DNA of 64,000 bases from Microbacterium sp. lyk4-40-TSB-66 (GCF_030209475.1 NZ_JARVRW010000002.1:62001-126000); one strand, 5' to 3'. Counted from the first letter of the stretch, positions 1 through 9,665 are shown. Notes: a model not told the origin generated them from the letters alone. Program-made: numbers and translations.

Positions 1-824
1 GCGCGCACATTGCCCGCGTGTTGAAGCGGAAGGTCTCCGGTGGTCGTGCGGAACGGAGCGGCGGCTTCCTCGAACCGCCACTCGGCGATCGGCGCCGGCA
101 CGCCGACGGGTCCGGCCGTCGGCGTCGGCGTCGGGGTCGGCGAGGGCGTCGGAGTGGACGTCGGAGTCGGGGCCACCGTCGGCGTGGCCGTCGGAGTCGG
201 GGTCGGCGCTGGGGTCGGTGAAGTCGTGGGGGTGGCGCTCGGCGAAGGCGTCGGCGACGGCGCCGCGGTCGCGGTCGGACTCGGCACGACGGGAGGGCTC
301 GGCGTGGGGCTGGCGCCGGCGGAGGTCACCGTGAGGGCGTCCAAGGTCACGTTGGTGTTCTGTGCCGCGGCGGATTTCTGGCCCGTCGCGGTCACGGTGA
401 GCGTGTGCGCGCCGGGAGCGAGGTCGGCCCGCTCGTACAGCACCGTGTTGAACACGTTCGACGGCGCATAGGCGTCGATGCGGGCCGACAGAACCCCGTC
501 GATACGGATCTCGCTGATGCCGCTGAGGGGCGTCTTGCGTCCGAGGATACGGATGCCGGTGCCCTCGAAGCTGTAGGAGTAGGAGGCGGCTGCGGCGTTC
601 GCGTATTGCACGGAGCCGTTATGGTCGGCCTTGTTCGAGGTTTTGCGCCACGACCCGCTGTAGGCGATCGACGCGTCGAGCCCGTCGATGGTCCGCACGA
701 TCGGTGCGGAGGCGGCGGAGGTCGCCGCGAACGACGGCGCGCTGGCGACCGAGGCGGAAGCGGTTATCGCGAGCGCGGTGAGGACCGCGAGTGCACGCGG
801 CCGGGACTTCGTCGGCATCGACAT
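1..824 (-). CDS. Secreted protein with Pro/Thr-rich linker, C-terminus cut by window edge
   Basis: Open on the minus strand from an ATG at 824 with AAGGAG seven bases upstream; it runs off the left edge, so the C-terminus is missing. Residues 1 to about 35 form a Sec-type signal peptide (basic start, Ala-rich hydrophobic core, Ala-x-Ala-like end). Residues about 40-165 look like a compact beta-rich carbohydrate-binding-type module (sequence such as [10 protein letters not shown] and [11 protein letters not shown]). Residues about 175-238 are an almost pure Pro-Thr/Ser-Pro linker. The visible part after the linker (IAEWRFEE) resembles the first strand of a LamG/concanavalin-like domain. Inference: an extracellular modular protein acting on or binding glycans. 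The catalytic identity, if any, lies outside the window. Confidence 0.75.
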   Translation of the reverse strand, partial: MSMPTKSRPRALAVLTALAITASASVASAPSFAATSAASAPIVRTIDGLDASIAYSGSWRKTSNKADHNGSVQYANAAAASYSYSFEGTGIRILGRKTPLSGISEIRIDGVLSARIDAYAPSNVFNTVLYERADLAPGAHTLTVTATGQKSAAAQNTNVTLDALTVTSAGASPTPSPPVVPSPTATAAPSPTPSPSATPTTSPTPAPTPTPTATPTVAPTPTSTPTPSPTPTPTPTAGPVGVPAPIAEWRFEEAAAPFRTTTGDLPLQHAGNVR

Positions 825-967
825 CGAGCGGCTCCTTCGGCGCTGGCCGGGCATGGCGGAAGGTCGCTGAAGGCGCCCCCGTGCCCTGCCGCCCATCGTG
901 CCCCACCGTGCCGTCGGAGGCGATGATCGATCGCCGGCCGTCGCTCGATCCGAGGTCGTGACGCCTC

Positions 968-3900
968 TCATCGGAAGTCCCGCGACGCGTGGGCGACTCC
1001 CACGCGCAGATCGGTGAACCCGTCGGCGACCACGTTCGTCACACCCTCGACGGAACGCTCGAGCATGCCGCGCACGATCAGCGCGGGCGACTCACGGGCG
1101 ACCCGGCGATACCTGTTCCACACCCCGACCGAGCAGATGATGTTCATGAGCCCGTGCTCGTCTTCGAGGTTGAGGAATGTGATGCCGGACGCCGTGGCCG
1201 GCCGCTGCCGGTGGGTGACGAGCCCCGCCACCTCGATGCGCCGGTCGGTCTCGAACGTGCGGAGCTCGCGCGAGGTCAGCACCCCCCGCGCGTCGAGCGC
1301 CGACCGGAAGTGGGTGAGCGGGTGATCGTCGGCCGAGAGACCCGTCGCCCAGAGGTCGGAGGCGAGGATCTCGTAGCTCGACGGGTCGGTGAACAACGGC
1401 GGCTGCACGGCCACGAGGGAGTCGGGAAGGAACTCGGCGCGGTCCAGCGCCGCCGAACCCGACAACCAGATCGCCTCGCGCCGCGTGTGCCCGAAGCACT
1501 CGAAAGCCCCCGCCGTCGCGAGCGCCTCGAGCTGGGCCGTGACCAGTCCGGTGCGACGCACGAGGTCGCGAAGGTCGCGGTAGGCGCCGCCGCGCTCGCG
1601 TTCGGAGACGATGCGCGCGGCCACTTTCGTGCCGATGCCGGTCACCCCGGCGAGGCCGAGGCGAACGGTGAAACCCCCGTCACGACGGTGCGCCAGGGTC
1701 TCGTCGGGCTCCGACGGGTCGAAGTCCCCGGTCGGAGGCTGCCGTGCGTCCGCGCACGCGTCGAGTCCGGTCGGGGGTCCCATGCTCCGGCGCTGCCGCG
1801 GCGCCGAACCGCTCGAACTCGCACCCGTCGCACCCGTCGAGGCACCCGTCGCCGAGGCACCCGTCGCCGCGGCACCCGTCTCCCCCGCGTCGACCGCCTC
1901 GAGCGTCGCTTCGACCCCCGACCGCGACAGGTCGGGCCGGCGTACCACCACGCCGTGCCGCCGCGCGTCGGCGGTCAGGGTCGCGGGCGAGTAGAACCCC
2001 ATGGGCTGTGCGCGCAGCAACCCCGCGAGGAACGCCGCCGGATAGTGCAGCTTGATCCACGAGCTCGCGTAGACCAGCAGTGCGAACGACAGCGAGTGCG
2101 ACTCGGCGAAGCCGAAGTTCGCGAACGCCTGGATCTTGGCGTACAGCTCGTCGGCGACCTGGCCGACGAGGCCGTTCTCGGCCATGCCGGCGTACAACGT
2201 CTCGCGGAGCGAGTCGATGCGCTCCAGCCCCCGTTTGGACCCCATTGCCCGGCGCAGCAGATCTGCGTCTTCGGCGGAGCAGTTGCCGATGGCGACCGCC
2301 ATCTGCATCAGTTGCTCCTGGAACACCGGCACCCCCATCGTGCGTTCCAGCACCGGTTCGAGCTTGGGGTGCACGTAGGTGATCTTCTCCTGGCCGAGTT
2401 TGCGCCGCACGAACGGGTGCACGGCCCCGCCCTGGATGGGGCCCGGACGGATCAGGGCGATCTGCACGACCAGGTCGTAGAACTTGCGCGGCTGCAGGCG
2501 GGGCAGCAGCCCCATCTGCGCGCGCGACTCCACTTGGAAGACCCCGATCGAGTCGGCCCGGCACAGCATGTCGTACACGGCCTTCTCTTCTTTCGGCAGG
2601 GTCGACAGCTCCCATTCCTCGCCGGTGGCATCCCGGATCAGGTCGAAGCAGTACTGCAGGGCCGCGAGCATGCCGAGCCCCAACAGATCGAACTTCACCA
2701 GTCCCATCCACGCGGCGTCGTCTTTGTCCCACTGGATGACCGTGCGGTCCTCCATGCGCGCGTGCTCGATGGGGACGACCTCGCCCACCGGCCGATCGGT
2801 GAGCACCATGCCCCCGGAATGGATGCCGAGGTGCCGCGGCGCCTTCAGCAGCTCCGACGCGAACTCGATGACCTGGTCGGGGATGTCATGGTCGCCCCCG
2901 GTCTCGAGCGTCGCCCCCCAGCGCTCGACCTGCTTCGACCAGGCATCTTGCTGACCGGGCGAGTGACCGAGCGCCCGGGCCATGTCGCGCACGGCGTTCT
3001 TGGGGCGGTACTGGATGACGTTCGCCACCTGCGCCGCCCGCTCGCGCCCGTACTCCCCGTAGACCCACTGGATGATCTCTTCGCGGCGGTCGGAGTCGAA
3101 GTCGACGTCGATGTCGGGCTCCTCGTCGCGCAGGCTCGACAGGAACCGCTCGAACGGCAGCTTGTAGAAGATGGAGTCGACCGCGGTGATGTCGAGCAGG
3201 TAGCAGACCGCGCTGTTGGCGGCCGACCCGCGCCCCTGGCACAGGATGCCACGACGGCGGGCCTCGGCCACGATGCCGTAGACGATGAGGAAGTACCCCG
3301 GGAAGTCCTTCATCTCGATGACGCCGAGCTCGCGTTCGATGCGGCGGCGGTCGTCGTCGGAGAGGTCCGGGTACTTGCGGGGCACGGCCTGCCACACCAG
3401 GTGCCGCAGCCACGACATGGGCGTGTGCCCCTCGGGAACCTTCTGTTTGGGAAGCGCGGGCTTGGCGCGGCGCAGCGGGAAGGCGATCTCGTCGGCCAGC
3501 GTCACGGTGCGCGCGACGGCGCCCGGGTAGCGCGCGAACCGGGCCGACATCTCGACGCCCGAGCGCAGGTGCGCGCCGGCGTGGGCGGGTAGCCACCCGT
3601 CGAGCTCGTCGAGACCCCTGTTCGCCCGCACCGCGGCCACGGCGGCGGCGAGCAGTTCTTTCTGCGGAGCGGCGTAGTGCACGTTGTTGGTGGCGAGGGT
3701 CGGCAGTCCCCGCTCGGCGGCGAGAGCCGCCAGCACGTCGTTGCGACGGGAGTCGAGCGGGTCGCCCTGATCCATCAGCTCGACGTAGACGGCCTGTGCG
3801 CCGAACAGGTCGACGAGGGTGTCGAGTTCACGCGCGGCCCCCGCCGGTCCCTCGGATGCCAGCGCCTGCCGCACGGCTCCCTTGCGGCATCCGGTGAGCA

Positions 3901-4477
3901 CGGCCCAGTGCGGATCGCGGGGACCGCCCGCCCGCTCGGCGAGATCGACGAGGTCGTAGACGGGACGCCCCTTCTCGGCGCCGGTGAGCTGCGCGTGGGT
4001 GATCGCGGCGGCGAGACGGTGGTACCCCTCTTCTCGCCGCGCGAGGACGAGCAGGTGCGAGCCCTCGGGGTCGGCCGCGCCGTTCTGCGGACCGCTGAGT
4101 CCCAACGACAACTCCGCCCCGAAAACCGTCTTCACCGTGCGGGCCTCGGCCGCCTCGGCGAAGCGCACGATCCCGTAGAAGCCGTCGTGGTCGGTGAGGG
4201 CGAGGGCGTGAAGGCCCAGACGCTCGGCCTCTTCGACGAGCTCTTCGGGCGAGGAGGCTCCGTCGAGGAACGAGTACGACGAGTGCGCGTGCAGTTCGGC
4301 GTACGGGATCGTGTCGTCGGGACGCTCGATCGACGGCGGCACATAAGCGCCGCGCTTGTGCGACCAGGCCGGGCTGTCGCCGCCGTCGCCGTTCGGCGGT
4401 GTGCCGGTCGGTCGACGCGCGTCGCTGAGCAGTCGCTCCAGCTCCGACCACTTCACCGGGGGGTTGGTCCATCCCAT
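968..4477 (-). CDS. dnaE2: Error-prone DNA polymerase DnaE2 (ImuC)
   Basis: 1169-residue C-family polymerase subunit. The N-terminal PHP domain starts near residue 58 ([15 protein letters not shown]). The polymerase core carries the catalytic PDIDVDF motif near residue 456. Helix-hairpin-helix and OB-fold regions follow. Length and order fit DnaE2, the catalytic polymerase of the actinobacterial SOS mutasome. It lies 15 bp after imuB in an imuA-imuB-dnaE2 operon behind an SOS box, so it is probably LexA/RecA-induced and makes damage-induced mutations during translesion synthesis. Oddity: around residues 865-890 (DNA 1821-1880) there is a low-complexity ATGAS-type repeat between the polymerase core and the C-terminal OB part. 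Housekeeping DnaE1 is not in the window. Confidence 0.95.
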   Translation of the reverse strand: MGWTNPPVKWSELERLLSDARRPTGTPPNGDGGDSPAWSHKRGAYVPPSIERPDDTIPYAELHAHSSYSFLDGASSPEELVEEAERLGLHALALTDHDGFYGIVRFAEAAEARTVKTVFGAELSLGLSGPQNGAADPEGSHLLVLARREEGYHRLAAAITHAQLTGAEKGRPVYDLVDLAERAGGPRDPHWAVLTGCRKGAVRQALASEGPAGAARELDTLVDLFGAQAVYVELMDQGDPLDSRRNDVLAALAAERGLPTLATNNVHYAAPQKELLAAAVAAVRANRGLDELDGWLPAHAGAHLRSGVEMSARFARYPGAVARTVTLADEIAFPLRRAKPALPKQKVPEGHTPMSWLRHLVWQAVPRKYPDLSDDDRRRIERELGVIEMKDFPGYFLIVYGIVAEARRRGILCQGRGSAANSAVCYLLDITAVDSIFYKLPFERFLSSLRDEEPDIDVDFDSDRREEIIQWVYGEYGRERAAQVANVIQYRPKNAVRDMARALGHSPGQQDAWSKQVERWGATLETGGDHDIPDQVIEFASELLKAPRHLGIHSGGMVLTDRPVGEVVPIEHARMEDRTVIQWDKDDAAWMGLVKFDLLGLGMLAALQYCFDLIRDATGEEWELSTLPKEEKAVYDMLCRADSIGVFQVESRAQMGLLPRLQPRKFYDLVVQIALIRPGPIQGGAVHPFVRRKLGQEKITYVHPKLEPVLERTMGVPVFQEQLMQMAVAIGNCSAEDADLLRRAMGSKRGLERIDSLRETLYAGMAENGLVGQVADELYAKIQAFANFGFAESHSLSFALLVYASSWIKLHYPAAFLAGLLRAQPMGFYSPATLTADARRHGVVVRRPDLSRSGVEATLEAVDAGETGAAATGASATGASTGATGASSSGSAPRQRRSMGPPTGLDACADARQPPTGDFDPSEPDETLAHRRDGGFTVRLGLAGVTGIGTKVAARIVSERERGGAYRDLRDLVRRTGLVTAQLEALATAGAFECFGHTRREAIWLSGSAALDRAEFLPDSLVAVQPPLFTDPSSYEILASDLWATGLSADDHPLTHFRSALDARGVLTSRELRTFETDRRIEVAGLVTHRQRPATASGITFLNLEDEHGLMNIICSVGVWNRYRRVARESPALIVRGMLERSVEGVTNVVADGFTDLRVGVAHASRDFR

Positions 4478-4492
4478 CAGCGCACCCCCGCC

Positions 4493-6037
4493 TCAGTCAT
4501 ATCGACCCTCCGCCCGCCACTCGCCCTCTTCGACCACCAGCAGCCACGCGCCGCCGTCGGCGTCGACCACCTGGAATCGATGCGCCCGGCGTGCCCGCAA
4601 CGGGTCCCACCCCCGCTCGCTGATCGGCCAAGGGCCTGCCCATTCACGGATGCGACGACGTTGCCCCGCCGTCTCGAGCACGGCGGGCGGGGCACTCAGC
4701 AGGTCGCGCTCCCCCACCGTCACGGGCGCGCCCGCGATGTCGGTCACACCGACCAGGCGCGGTTCGGGGTAGACCGTGGCCGGCAGAGGGTCGGGAAGGC
4801 TGCCGGGCCAGGGTCGTGCCCGATCTCTCGCCGTCACGGCCCGATCTCCCCACGGCACGTTCACCTGGCGTTCGGCGAGCCATCGCCCGCCGCCGACGAC
4901 AGGCGTCACCACGGCGCGATGGCCGAGCATCGCCTGCACGCGCGACAACGCGTGGTGCACGCGTTCGTCGGGGCCGGCGCCGAACAGCCCTTTGGCGTGG
5001 TGGGCCGCGGCATCCACCGCTTCGGGTTCGATGTGCACCCCGGCCACTCCGCTGCCGAAGATGCCCTGGGCGTCTTCGGCGAGTTGCCACCGCACCCGAT
5101 CGACCACGGCGGCGGCGTCGAACGACCCCGGATGCAACCAGACGCGTTCACTGCGTTCGGCTCGTTCGCCGGTGAGGACGACGCGCAGTTCGGTGCACAC
5201 GAGGTCGTGCGCGCCCAACCCGGCGATGAACTCCTCGGCCGCCACGCGCATGCCGAAGGCGATCTGATCGGCGAGTTCGAGCGGGGGCTCGAAGGCGACG
5301 TCGCGGTGCAGTTCGGGCGGAGGCGTCCGCGGCTGCACCGGCTGCGAGTCGAGTCCTCCCGACAGGGCGTGCAGCCGCACCCCGCGGCCGCCGAAGCGCT
5401 CACGTACCCGCTCGACCGGGAGCGCGGCCAGGTCGCCGAGCGTGTGCACGCCCAGACGTGAGAGCAGGCTCCCGAACTCGTCGTCGTCAAGCGTCGCGAC
5501 GGACAGGGGGGCCAGGAACGTACCGGCTTCACCGGGGGCGACGATCCGCACCGGGTCGTCGACGCGCGCCGATCGCGCCGCCTGCTCGGCAGTGAAGACG
5601 CCGTCGGCGACACTCGCCCGCACGTCGCGGAAACCGACGTCGTCGAGCAGGCGGATCAGCGTGCGAGCCGCCTCGTGTTCGCCGCCGTAGTACCGAGCCG
5701 GTCCTCGCGCTTTCAGCGCGCAGAGACCGGGTCGCACGACCTGCACTCCGGGGGCGTGTTCCTCGACGCGCGCGACGACGGGGGCGAAGGCGCGCGTGTC
5801 GCGCACGGGGTCTGCGGGCACGACCTGCAGCGTCGGGCACAGGGCCTGCGCGTCGCGGCGCTTCTGGCCCCGGCGCACACCCTGCGCGCGGGCCGCCCAC
5901 GAGCACGCCACGACGATGTTGTTCGCGAACACCGCGACGGCGGCCTCCGGCTTCGGGGGCGAGACGGCCTCGTGAGCGAACGCCGTGATCGGCCAGTCGG
6001 GGAACCACAGCACGAGGCTGCGCGTGGGCGCCTGCAT
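4493..6037 (-). CDS. imuB: ImuB, Y-family polymerase-like mutasome subunit
   Basis: 514 residues related to Y-family polymerases (DinB/UmuC fold). The N-terminus reads LVLWFPDWPITAF where an active DinB has its metal-binding acidic motif, as is typical of ImuB, a catalytically inactive adaptor. In characterised systems ImuB links the beta clamp to DnaE2. The conserved ARAQGVRRGQKRRDAQALCP-like fingers segment is visible near residue 50. Its start codon at 6037 touches the stop of imuA, indicating translational coupling, and dnaE2 follows after 15 bp. Expected to be SOS-induced with its neighbours from the palindrome at 6792-6805. Identification rests on both sequence and operon context. Confidence 0.93.
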   Translation of the reverse strand: MQAPTRSLVLWFPDWPITAFAHEAVSPPKPEAAVAVFANNIVVACSWAARAQGVRRGQKRRDAQALCPTLQVVPADPVRDTRAFAPVVARVEEHAPGVQVVRPGLCALKARGPARYYGGEHEAARTLIRLLDDVGFRDVRASVADGVFTAEQAARSARVDDPVRIVAPGEAGTFLAPLSVATLDDDEFGSLLSRLGVHTLGDLAALPVERVRERFGGRGVRLHALSGGLDSQPVQPRTPPPELHRDVAFEPPLELADQIAFGMRVAAEEFIAGLGAHDLVCTELRVVLTGERAERSERVWLHPGSFDAAAVVDRVRWQLAEDAQGIFGSGVAGVHIEPEAVDAAAHHAKGLFGAGPDERVHHALSRVQAMLGHRAVVTPVVGGGRWLAERQVNVPWGDRAVTARDRARPWPGSLPDPLPATVYPEPRLVGVTDIAGAPVTVGERDLLSAPPAVLETAGQRRRIREWAGPWPISERGWDPLRARRAHRFQVVDADGGAWLLVVEEGEWRAEGRYD

Positions 6038-6768
6038 CAGCCCACCGCCCGAACGGGATACGCCGACGTCGGGGAGGCGTCATGACCGCGCGGCACGAGA
6101 CGTTCGGCCGGGGCGCCCAGCAGCTCGATCGACCCGTCGGCGGCCGGCAGCAGCATGCGCGCGCGGCGGGCGTTCGGCGAACGACGGCTGCTGACCGAGA
6201 CCGTCAGCTCACGACCGGCGAGATACCCGCTGCCCTGACCGAGCCCCGACCACTGCGGGTCGGCCACGTCGATCACCGCTTCGGCCTGCGGCCACGCGCC
6301 CTGCACGAGCAGCACCGACCCGCGGTCGCGCAACCGCGCGGCCAGGCGCGTGGTCTCGGCACCCCCGCGAGCCGCCGTGGAACCCGCGGGCGGGCGCACG
6401 GCCACCACCGGCAGCACCTCGGTGATCGTCGCGGTCACCGCGAGCCACCGCGGGCCCGGATCGGGGATGAAGACGAGCCGGTCGAGATCGAGACCGTATT
6501 TCTCTGCGGCCTCGGCGCCCAGTTCGGGCATGCCGATCACTCCGCACCACGCCCCGTCCTGCGAGGGTCGGGCCATGAGCGCCAGCAGCAGGGAGGACGA
6601 GCGCGCGAGGGCGTAGGCCGAGCCCGGGCGCAAACCCCCTCCGGGCAGCAGCGGCGAGAATGCGGGATGCGTCGGGAGCACCGGGGCGTCCATCCGACGC
6701 CCCTGCATGCGCTCCAGGCGATCGCGCAGCGCATGGATATCGGGTACGGCCTGTACCTGGTCTCGCAT
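6037..6768 (-). CDS. imuA: ImuA-type RecA-like mutasome accessory protein
   Basis: About 243 residues from the ATG at 6768. In-frame GTG codons at 6786 and 6780 are possible earlier starts, but the ATG has a GAGGG ribosome-binding site eight bases upstream and they do not. The protein has the SulA/RecA-like layout of ImuA proteins (LLPGGGLRPGSAYALA, then VFIPDPGPRWLAV), with no clear catalytic ATPase signature. It is the first gene of the mutasome operon and overlaps imuB by one base. Known role of the family: accessory factor needed for ImuB-DnaE2 mutagenesis, sometimes called imuA-prime in actinobacteria. Function is inferred mainly from position and weak similarity. Confidence 0.85.
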   Translation of the reverse strand: MRDQVQAVPDIHALRDRLERMQGRRMDAPVLPTHPAFSPLLPGGGLRPGSAYALARSSSLLLALMARPSQDGAWCGVIGMPELGAEAAEKYGLDLDRLVFIPDPGPRWLAVTATITEVLPVVAVRPPAGSTAARGGAETTRLAARLRDRGSVLLVQGAWPQAEAVIDVADPQWSGLGQGSGYLAGRELTVSVSSRRSPNARRARMLLPAADGSIELLGAPAERLVPRGHDASPTSAYPVRAVG

Positions 6769-6791
6769 GATCGCCCTCACTCCCACAGGTT

Positions 6792-6805
6792 AGAACATGT
6801 GTTCT
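6792..6805. promoter_or_regulatory. SOS box (LexA operator) upstream of imuA
   Basis: AGAAC-N4-GTTCT, a perfect inverted repeat matching the actinobacterial GAAC-N4-GTTC LexA consensus. It sits 24 bp upstream of the chosen imuA start, where a repressor would block transcription of the whole mutasome operon. An 8-bp inverted repeat, CCCACAGG (6782-6789) and CCTGTGGG (6818-6825), flanks it. Confidence 0.88.
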
Positions 6806-6895
6806 ATTCCCTCAATCCCTGTGGGTCGAAGATACGATCGACCTCCGACATCGGCGGAGGAGGTCTGCCGAGGCCTCCCGAGACACGACGTCGAT

Positions 6896-6943
6896 CCCCG
6901 GAAACCCTCGGCCGGGCACGACGACGAGCCCGGCGAACCGGGG
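6896..6943 (-). terminator. Possible hairpin terminator after the HNH gene
   Basis: Nested inverted repeats CCCCGG (6896-6901) with CCGGGG (6938-6943), and GCCGGGC (6911-6917) with GCCCGGC (6928-6934), begin 14 bp past the HNH stop on the minus strand. There is no U-tract. It would separate the HNH transcript from the SOS operon. Confidence 0.35.
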
Positions 6944-6956
6944 CGGGTCAGCAGCG

Positions 6957-7454
6957 TCAAGCCGCGAGCGCCAGGTACGGTTCCCAGCGCGGGTCGCTCT
7001 TGTCGACGCCGCGCACCGTCCAGGACGAGCCGTGCGGCGGTGCGGGCACGAGCCGCAGCTCCCACCGCATCTCCTGCGGCGTGCGATCGCCCTTGATGTT
7101 GTTGCACGCGAGACAGCACGCCACGAGGTTCTCCCAGGTGTCCTTGCCACCGCGCGAGCGCGGCATCACGTGATCGATCGTTGAGGCGGCCTTCCCGCAG
7201 TACCCGCAGCGGTGCCCGTCGCGACGAAGGACGCCGCGACGCGTCACCGGCACACGCCGTGCGCCCGGCACGCGCACGTAGCGGGTCAGGATGATCACCG
7301 CCGGGCGATCGTACGTGCCGGCGGAAGCCCAGACGGGGTCCTCCTCGACGCGTTCGACGACCACGGCCTTCTCGTTCATCACGAGCACGAGCGCTCGCTT
7401 GAACGACACGACGGCGAGGGGCTCGTAGCCCGCGTTGAGCACCAGTGTGCGCAT
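6957..7454 (-). CDS. HNH endonuclease family protein
   Basis: 165 residues. The N-terminal 70 residues (MRTLVLNAGYEPLAVVSF) are typical of the stand-alone actinobacterial HNH protein. The HNH/zinc module follows: Cys83 and Cys86 (CGYC), His95 (DHVMPRSRGG), Asn109 (WENLV), then Cys114 and Cys117 (CCLACN). All metal-binding and catalytic positions are intact, so it should be an active metal-dependent nuclease. It is a single gene with no partner methylase or toxin nearby. Its position next to the SOS operon may be chance. The family is widely conserved in actinobacteria, but its substrate is not established to my knowledge. Confidence 0.9.
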   Translation of the reverse strand: MRTLVLNAGYEPLAVVSFKRALVLVMNEKAVVVERVEEDPVWASAGTYDRPAVIILTRYVRVPGARRVPVTRRGVLRRDGHRCGYCGKAASTIDHVMPRSRGGKDTWENLVACCLACNNIKGDRTPQEMRWELRLVPAPPHGSSWTVRGVDKSDPRWEPYLALAA

Positions 7455-7530
7455 GTACGTCTCCTCTCGAATGGCCGAGACGGCTTCTCGGATGTTCGAC
7501 TCGCGACGACGGCAGGCGCGGAAGGGTATG

Positions 7531-7560
7531 AAAAAAGGCGCTGTCTAGGCAGACAGCGCC
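7531..7560 (-). terminator. Intrinsic terminator, minus strand
   Basis: Perfect 10-bp stem GGCGCTGTCT (7537-7546) and AGACAGCGCC (7551-7560) with a 4-base loop. Six A bases at 7531-7536 become a U6 tract on the minus-strand transcript. The stop codon of the 37-residue ORF lies inside the stem. This is the only terminator in the window with a classic U-run. Confidence 0.9.
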
Positions 7561-7658
7561 TTCGGACGCGCGGCGAGGCCACGGCATCCGAACTCACGAT
7601 GCCGAAGAACGAGCAGCCCGAGCGCATCCATGGTGCGGATGCGCGGACTGGCGTTCAT
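7545..7658 (-). CDS. Small 37-residue ORF with strong RBS, unknown function
   Basis: Begins at the ATG at 7658 with GGAGGG seven bases upstream and reads MNASPRIRTMDALGLLVLRH, then 17 more residues, stopping inside the terminator stem at 7537-7560. The product is basic, Arg/His-rich, with a short hydrophobic patch (ALGLLVL) and one Cys. It lies downstream of the M23 peptidase gene on the same strand, 138 bp away. The good ribosome-binding site, ATG and immediate terminator argue for a real small gene. I do not recognise the family. It could be a small protein or the coding part of a regulatory RNA. Confidence 0.5.
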   Translation of the reverse strand: MNASPRIRTMDALGLLVLRHREFGCRGLAARPKALSA

Positions 7659-7796
7659 CGGCGTTCCCTCCGGTTCTTCCGACGTCGAGGAAAGGCTAAC
7701 CCACGAGAACACGCCCGGGGTCGGGCCGGAGGGGAAACGGAAGACGGCGTGTCGGAGAACGATGGTCTCCGGCACGCCGTCTCGCGTGAGGAAGGA

Positions 7797-8732
7797 TCAG
7801 CCGGCGTTCTGCTGCAGCCAGGCGTAAGGGTCGACCACCGAGTTGTTGATGTGCACCTCGAAGTGCAGGTGGTTGGCGGTCGAGCTGCCGGTCGAACCGA
7901 CGAGGCCGATGAGCTGGCCCGCGGCGACCGTGTCCCCGGCCTGCACCTGACGGCTGCCGTAGGTCATGTGGCCGTACGTGGTGCGCACCTTCTGGCCGTT
8001 GATGACGTGCTCGATCTCGATACCGACGCCGTACCCGCCGTAGCTCTCCTGCGAGACGCTCACGACACCGGCGGCCGCGGCGAAGATCGGCTGCCCACCG
8101 GGGGCGAGAAGGTCGACGCCCTGGTGGTAGCCGGAATCCCACAGGCCGCGTCCGAGGACGTAGCTGGTGAGCGGCCACCGGACCTCGCCCGATCCGGGCG
8201 CGGTCATCGACAGGTCGACCGACGAGACGGAGGCGTTCGCGGTGGATGCGGTCAGACGGGCGCGCTCAGCCGCTGCCGCGGCGGCGGCTGCGGCGGCCTC
8301 CTCGTCTTTCTTCTTCTTGATCTCGTCCGCGGTCGTGGCGGAGTAGCTGCTGCGGTCGAGCGACTCGGCCGTCGCGTCGGAGGCGACGACCAGCGACTGG
8401 TTGTCGGCCGCCGACATCTGCTGCAGCGTCATCGTCTCGGCCGCGGGCATGGTGGCCGCGTACGCCGGGATGGCGACGGTGGCGACGAGGCCCGCCACCA
8501 TCGACAGGATGACGGCGCTGCGCAACGGCTTGCCGATGCGGCGCGTCGATGAGGGGCGGGGAGCGGGGATGCCGCTCACGGCCGGTGCGGCCGCGGTGCG
8601 GGCGACCGGTACGGCCGCGATGCGAGCGGGACGGTTCGTCGTTCGGGCGACGGCCGCGCGTGTGCTCTTTCGGGTGGGGCCCGTTACGGGGACCTCGGGT
8701 AGGTCCGCAGCGGGATCGTTGTGTTCAGCCAA
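7797..8732 (-). CDS. M23-family metallopeptidase (peptidoglycan hydrolase-like)
   Basis: The start is taken as TTG at 8732 because GGAGGAAC lies just upstream; an in-frame GTG at 8780 has no ribosome-binding site. About 311 residues: a basic, Pro/Ala-rich cytoplasmic stretch of some 70 residues, a signal or anchor segment (AVILSMVAGLVATVAIPAYA), a Lys/Glu/Ala-rich coiled segment, then a LytM/M23 domain. The domain has the HxxxD zinc motif (HQGVD) and the HxH motif (HLHFEV), so it should be an active zinc endopeptidase outside the membrane, cleaving peptidoglycan cross-bridges or activating other hydrolases. The leader at 8733-8966 is unusually long; I could not fit it to a known riboswitch. 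Confidence 0.88.
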   Translation of the reverse strand: MAEHNDPAADLPEVPVTGPTRKSTRAAVARTTNRPARIAAVPVARTAAAPAVSGIPAPRPSSTRRIGKPLRSAVILSMVAGLVATVAIPAYAATMPAAETMTLQQMSAADNQSLVVASDATAESLDRSSYSATTADEIKKKKDEEAAAAAAAAAAERARLTASTANASVSSVDLSMTAPGSGEVRWPLTSYVLGRGLWDSGYHQGVDLLAPGGQPIFAAAAGVVSVSQESYGGYGVGIEIEHVINGQKVRTTYGHMTYGSRQVQAGDTVAAGQLIGLVGSTGSSTANHLHFEVHINNSVVDPYAWLQQNAG

Positions 8733-8966
8733 AGTTCCTCCGGCGCCTCTGCGTCTTCGGGGACGCTGGCTCGTCAGCACTCGATCATTGGGGGCACGAT
8801 GTGCGGGCTTAGCCCTCTACGGACGACGAGCCGATGAGGCAAACCGCGAGGGGTCCGACGGCGGGCTTCCAGCCTGTGGACCCTTTGAGGCTACCTGAAG
8901 ATAACGAACAAGTCACGCTTAGCTCGGGTGGCCCCGACGAACACCCGGGTGAAATCCCGCCGACGC

Positions 8967-9665
8967 TCAGTCGCCGGCGACCAGGAAGATGTGCGAAGCG
9001 ACCTCGACGGGCAGCTCGAGCCCCTCGTCGACGCCCTCCATCTGCAGGAGGACGTAGCCCTCGTTGAAGCGGTAGTCGCCGCGCTTGCCGGGGAGGACTC
9101 CGGCGGCCTTGAGCTGCTGCAGAAGTTCGGGATCGACCTGCGCGGGTTCGGCGAGGCGCCGGATCGTGCCGGTGATGGGGCCCCCGGCATCCGTCAGCTT
9201 TCGCACGAGACCGACCACGCCGTCGTCGAAGGTGGCGCTGGTGGCGTCGCCGAGCTGGTCGAGGCCGGGGATCGGGTTGCCGTACGGGGACTCGGTCGGG
9301 TGCCCGAGCAGTTCGACGAGACGTCGCTCGACCTGCTCGCTCATGACGTGCTCCCACCGGCACGCCTCGTCGTGCACGTAGGCCCAGTCGAGCCCGATGA
9401 CGTCGCTCAGGAGGCGCTCGGCGAGACGGTGCTTGCGCATGACGTCGACGGCCTTCTGGCGTCCGTCGTCGGTCAGCTCGAGTCGACGGTCTTCCGAGAC
9501 GACGACGAGACCGTCGCGCTCCATGCGGCCCACGGTCTGCGAGACCGTCGGACCCGAGTGGCCGAGGCGCTCGGAGATGCGCGCGCGCAGCGGCACGATC
9601 TTCTCCTCTTCGAGCTCGAGGATCGTGCGCAGGTACATCTCGGTGGTGTCGATCAGGTCGGTCAT
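8967..9665 (-). CDS. ideR: Iron-dependent DtxR/IdeR-family repressor
   Basis: 232 residues: winged helix (1-70), dimerisation domain (about 71-140) and a C-terminal FeoA/SH3-like domain. All DtxR metal ligands are present at the canonical numbers: Met10, Cys102, Glu105 and His106 (primary site); His79, Glu83 and His98 (ancillary site). This supports an Fe2+-activated repressor of iron uptake genes rather than the shorter MntR. GAGG lies eight bases upstream of the ATG at 9665. Monocistronic and divergent from serC. No 19-bp iron box was spotted inside this window. Confidence 0.93.
   Translation of the reverse strand: MTDLIDTTEMYLRTILELEEEKIVPLRARISERLGHSGPTVSQTVGRMERDGLVVVSEDRRLELTDDGRQKAVDVMRKHRLAERLLSDVIGLDWAYVHDEACRWEHVMSEQVERRLVELLGHPTESPYGNPIPGLDQLGDATSATFDDGVVGLVRKLTDAGGPITGTIRRLAEPAQVDPELLQQLKAAGVLPGKRGDYRFNEGYVLLQMEGVDEGLELPVEVASHIFLVAGD

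Noticed and set aside
40..471. Plus-strand ORF rich in Gly-Val repeats
   Set aside because: It is the antisense reading of the Pro/Thr-rich linker of the minus-strand secreted protein; no ribosome-binding site.
989..3592. 867-codon plus-strand ORF opposite dnaE2
   Set aside because: High-GC antisense frame; product is His/Arg/Gly-rich with no domain, while the opposite strand is an unmistakable polymerase.
8733..8966. Possible c-di-AMP (ydaO) riboswitch in the M23 peptidase leader
   Set aside because: The GGTGAATC- and CAGCTAACC-like core elements could not be found; the leader is long but unassigned.
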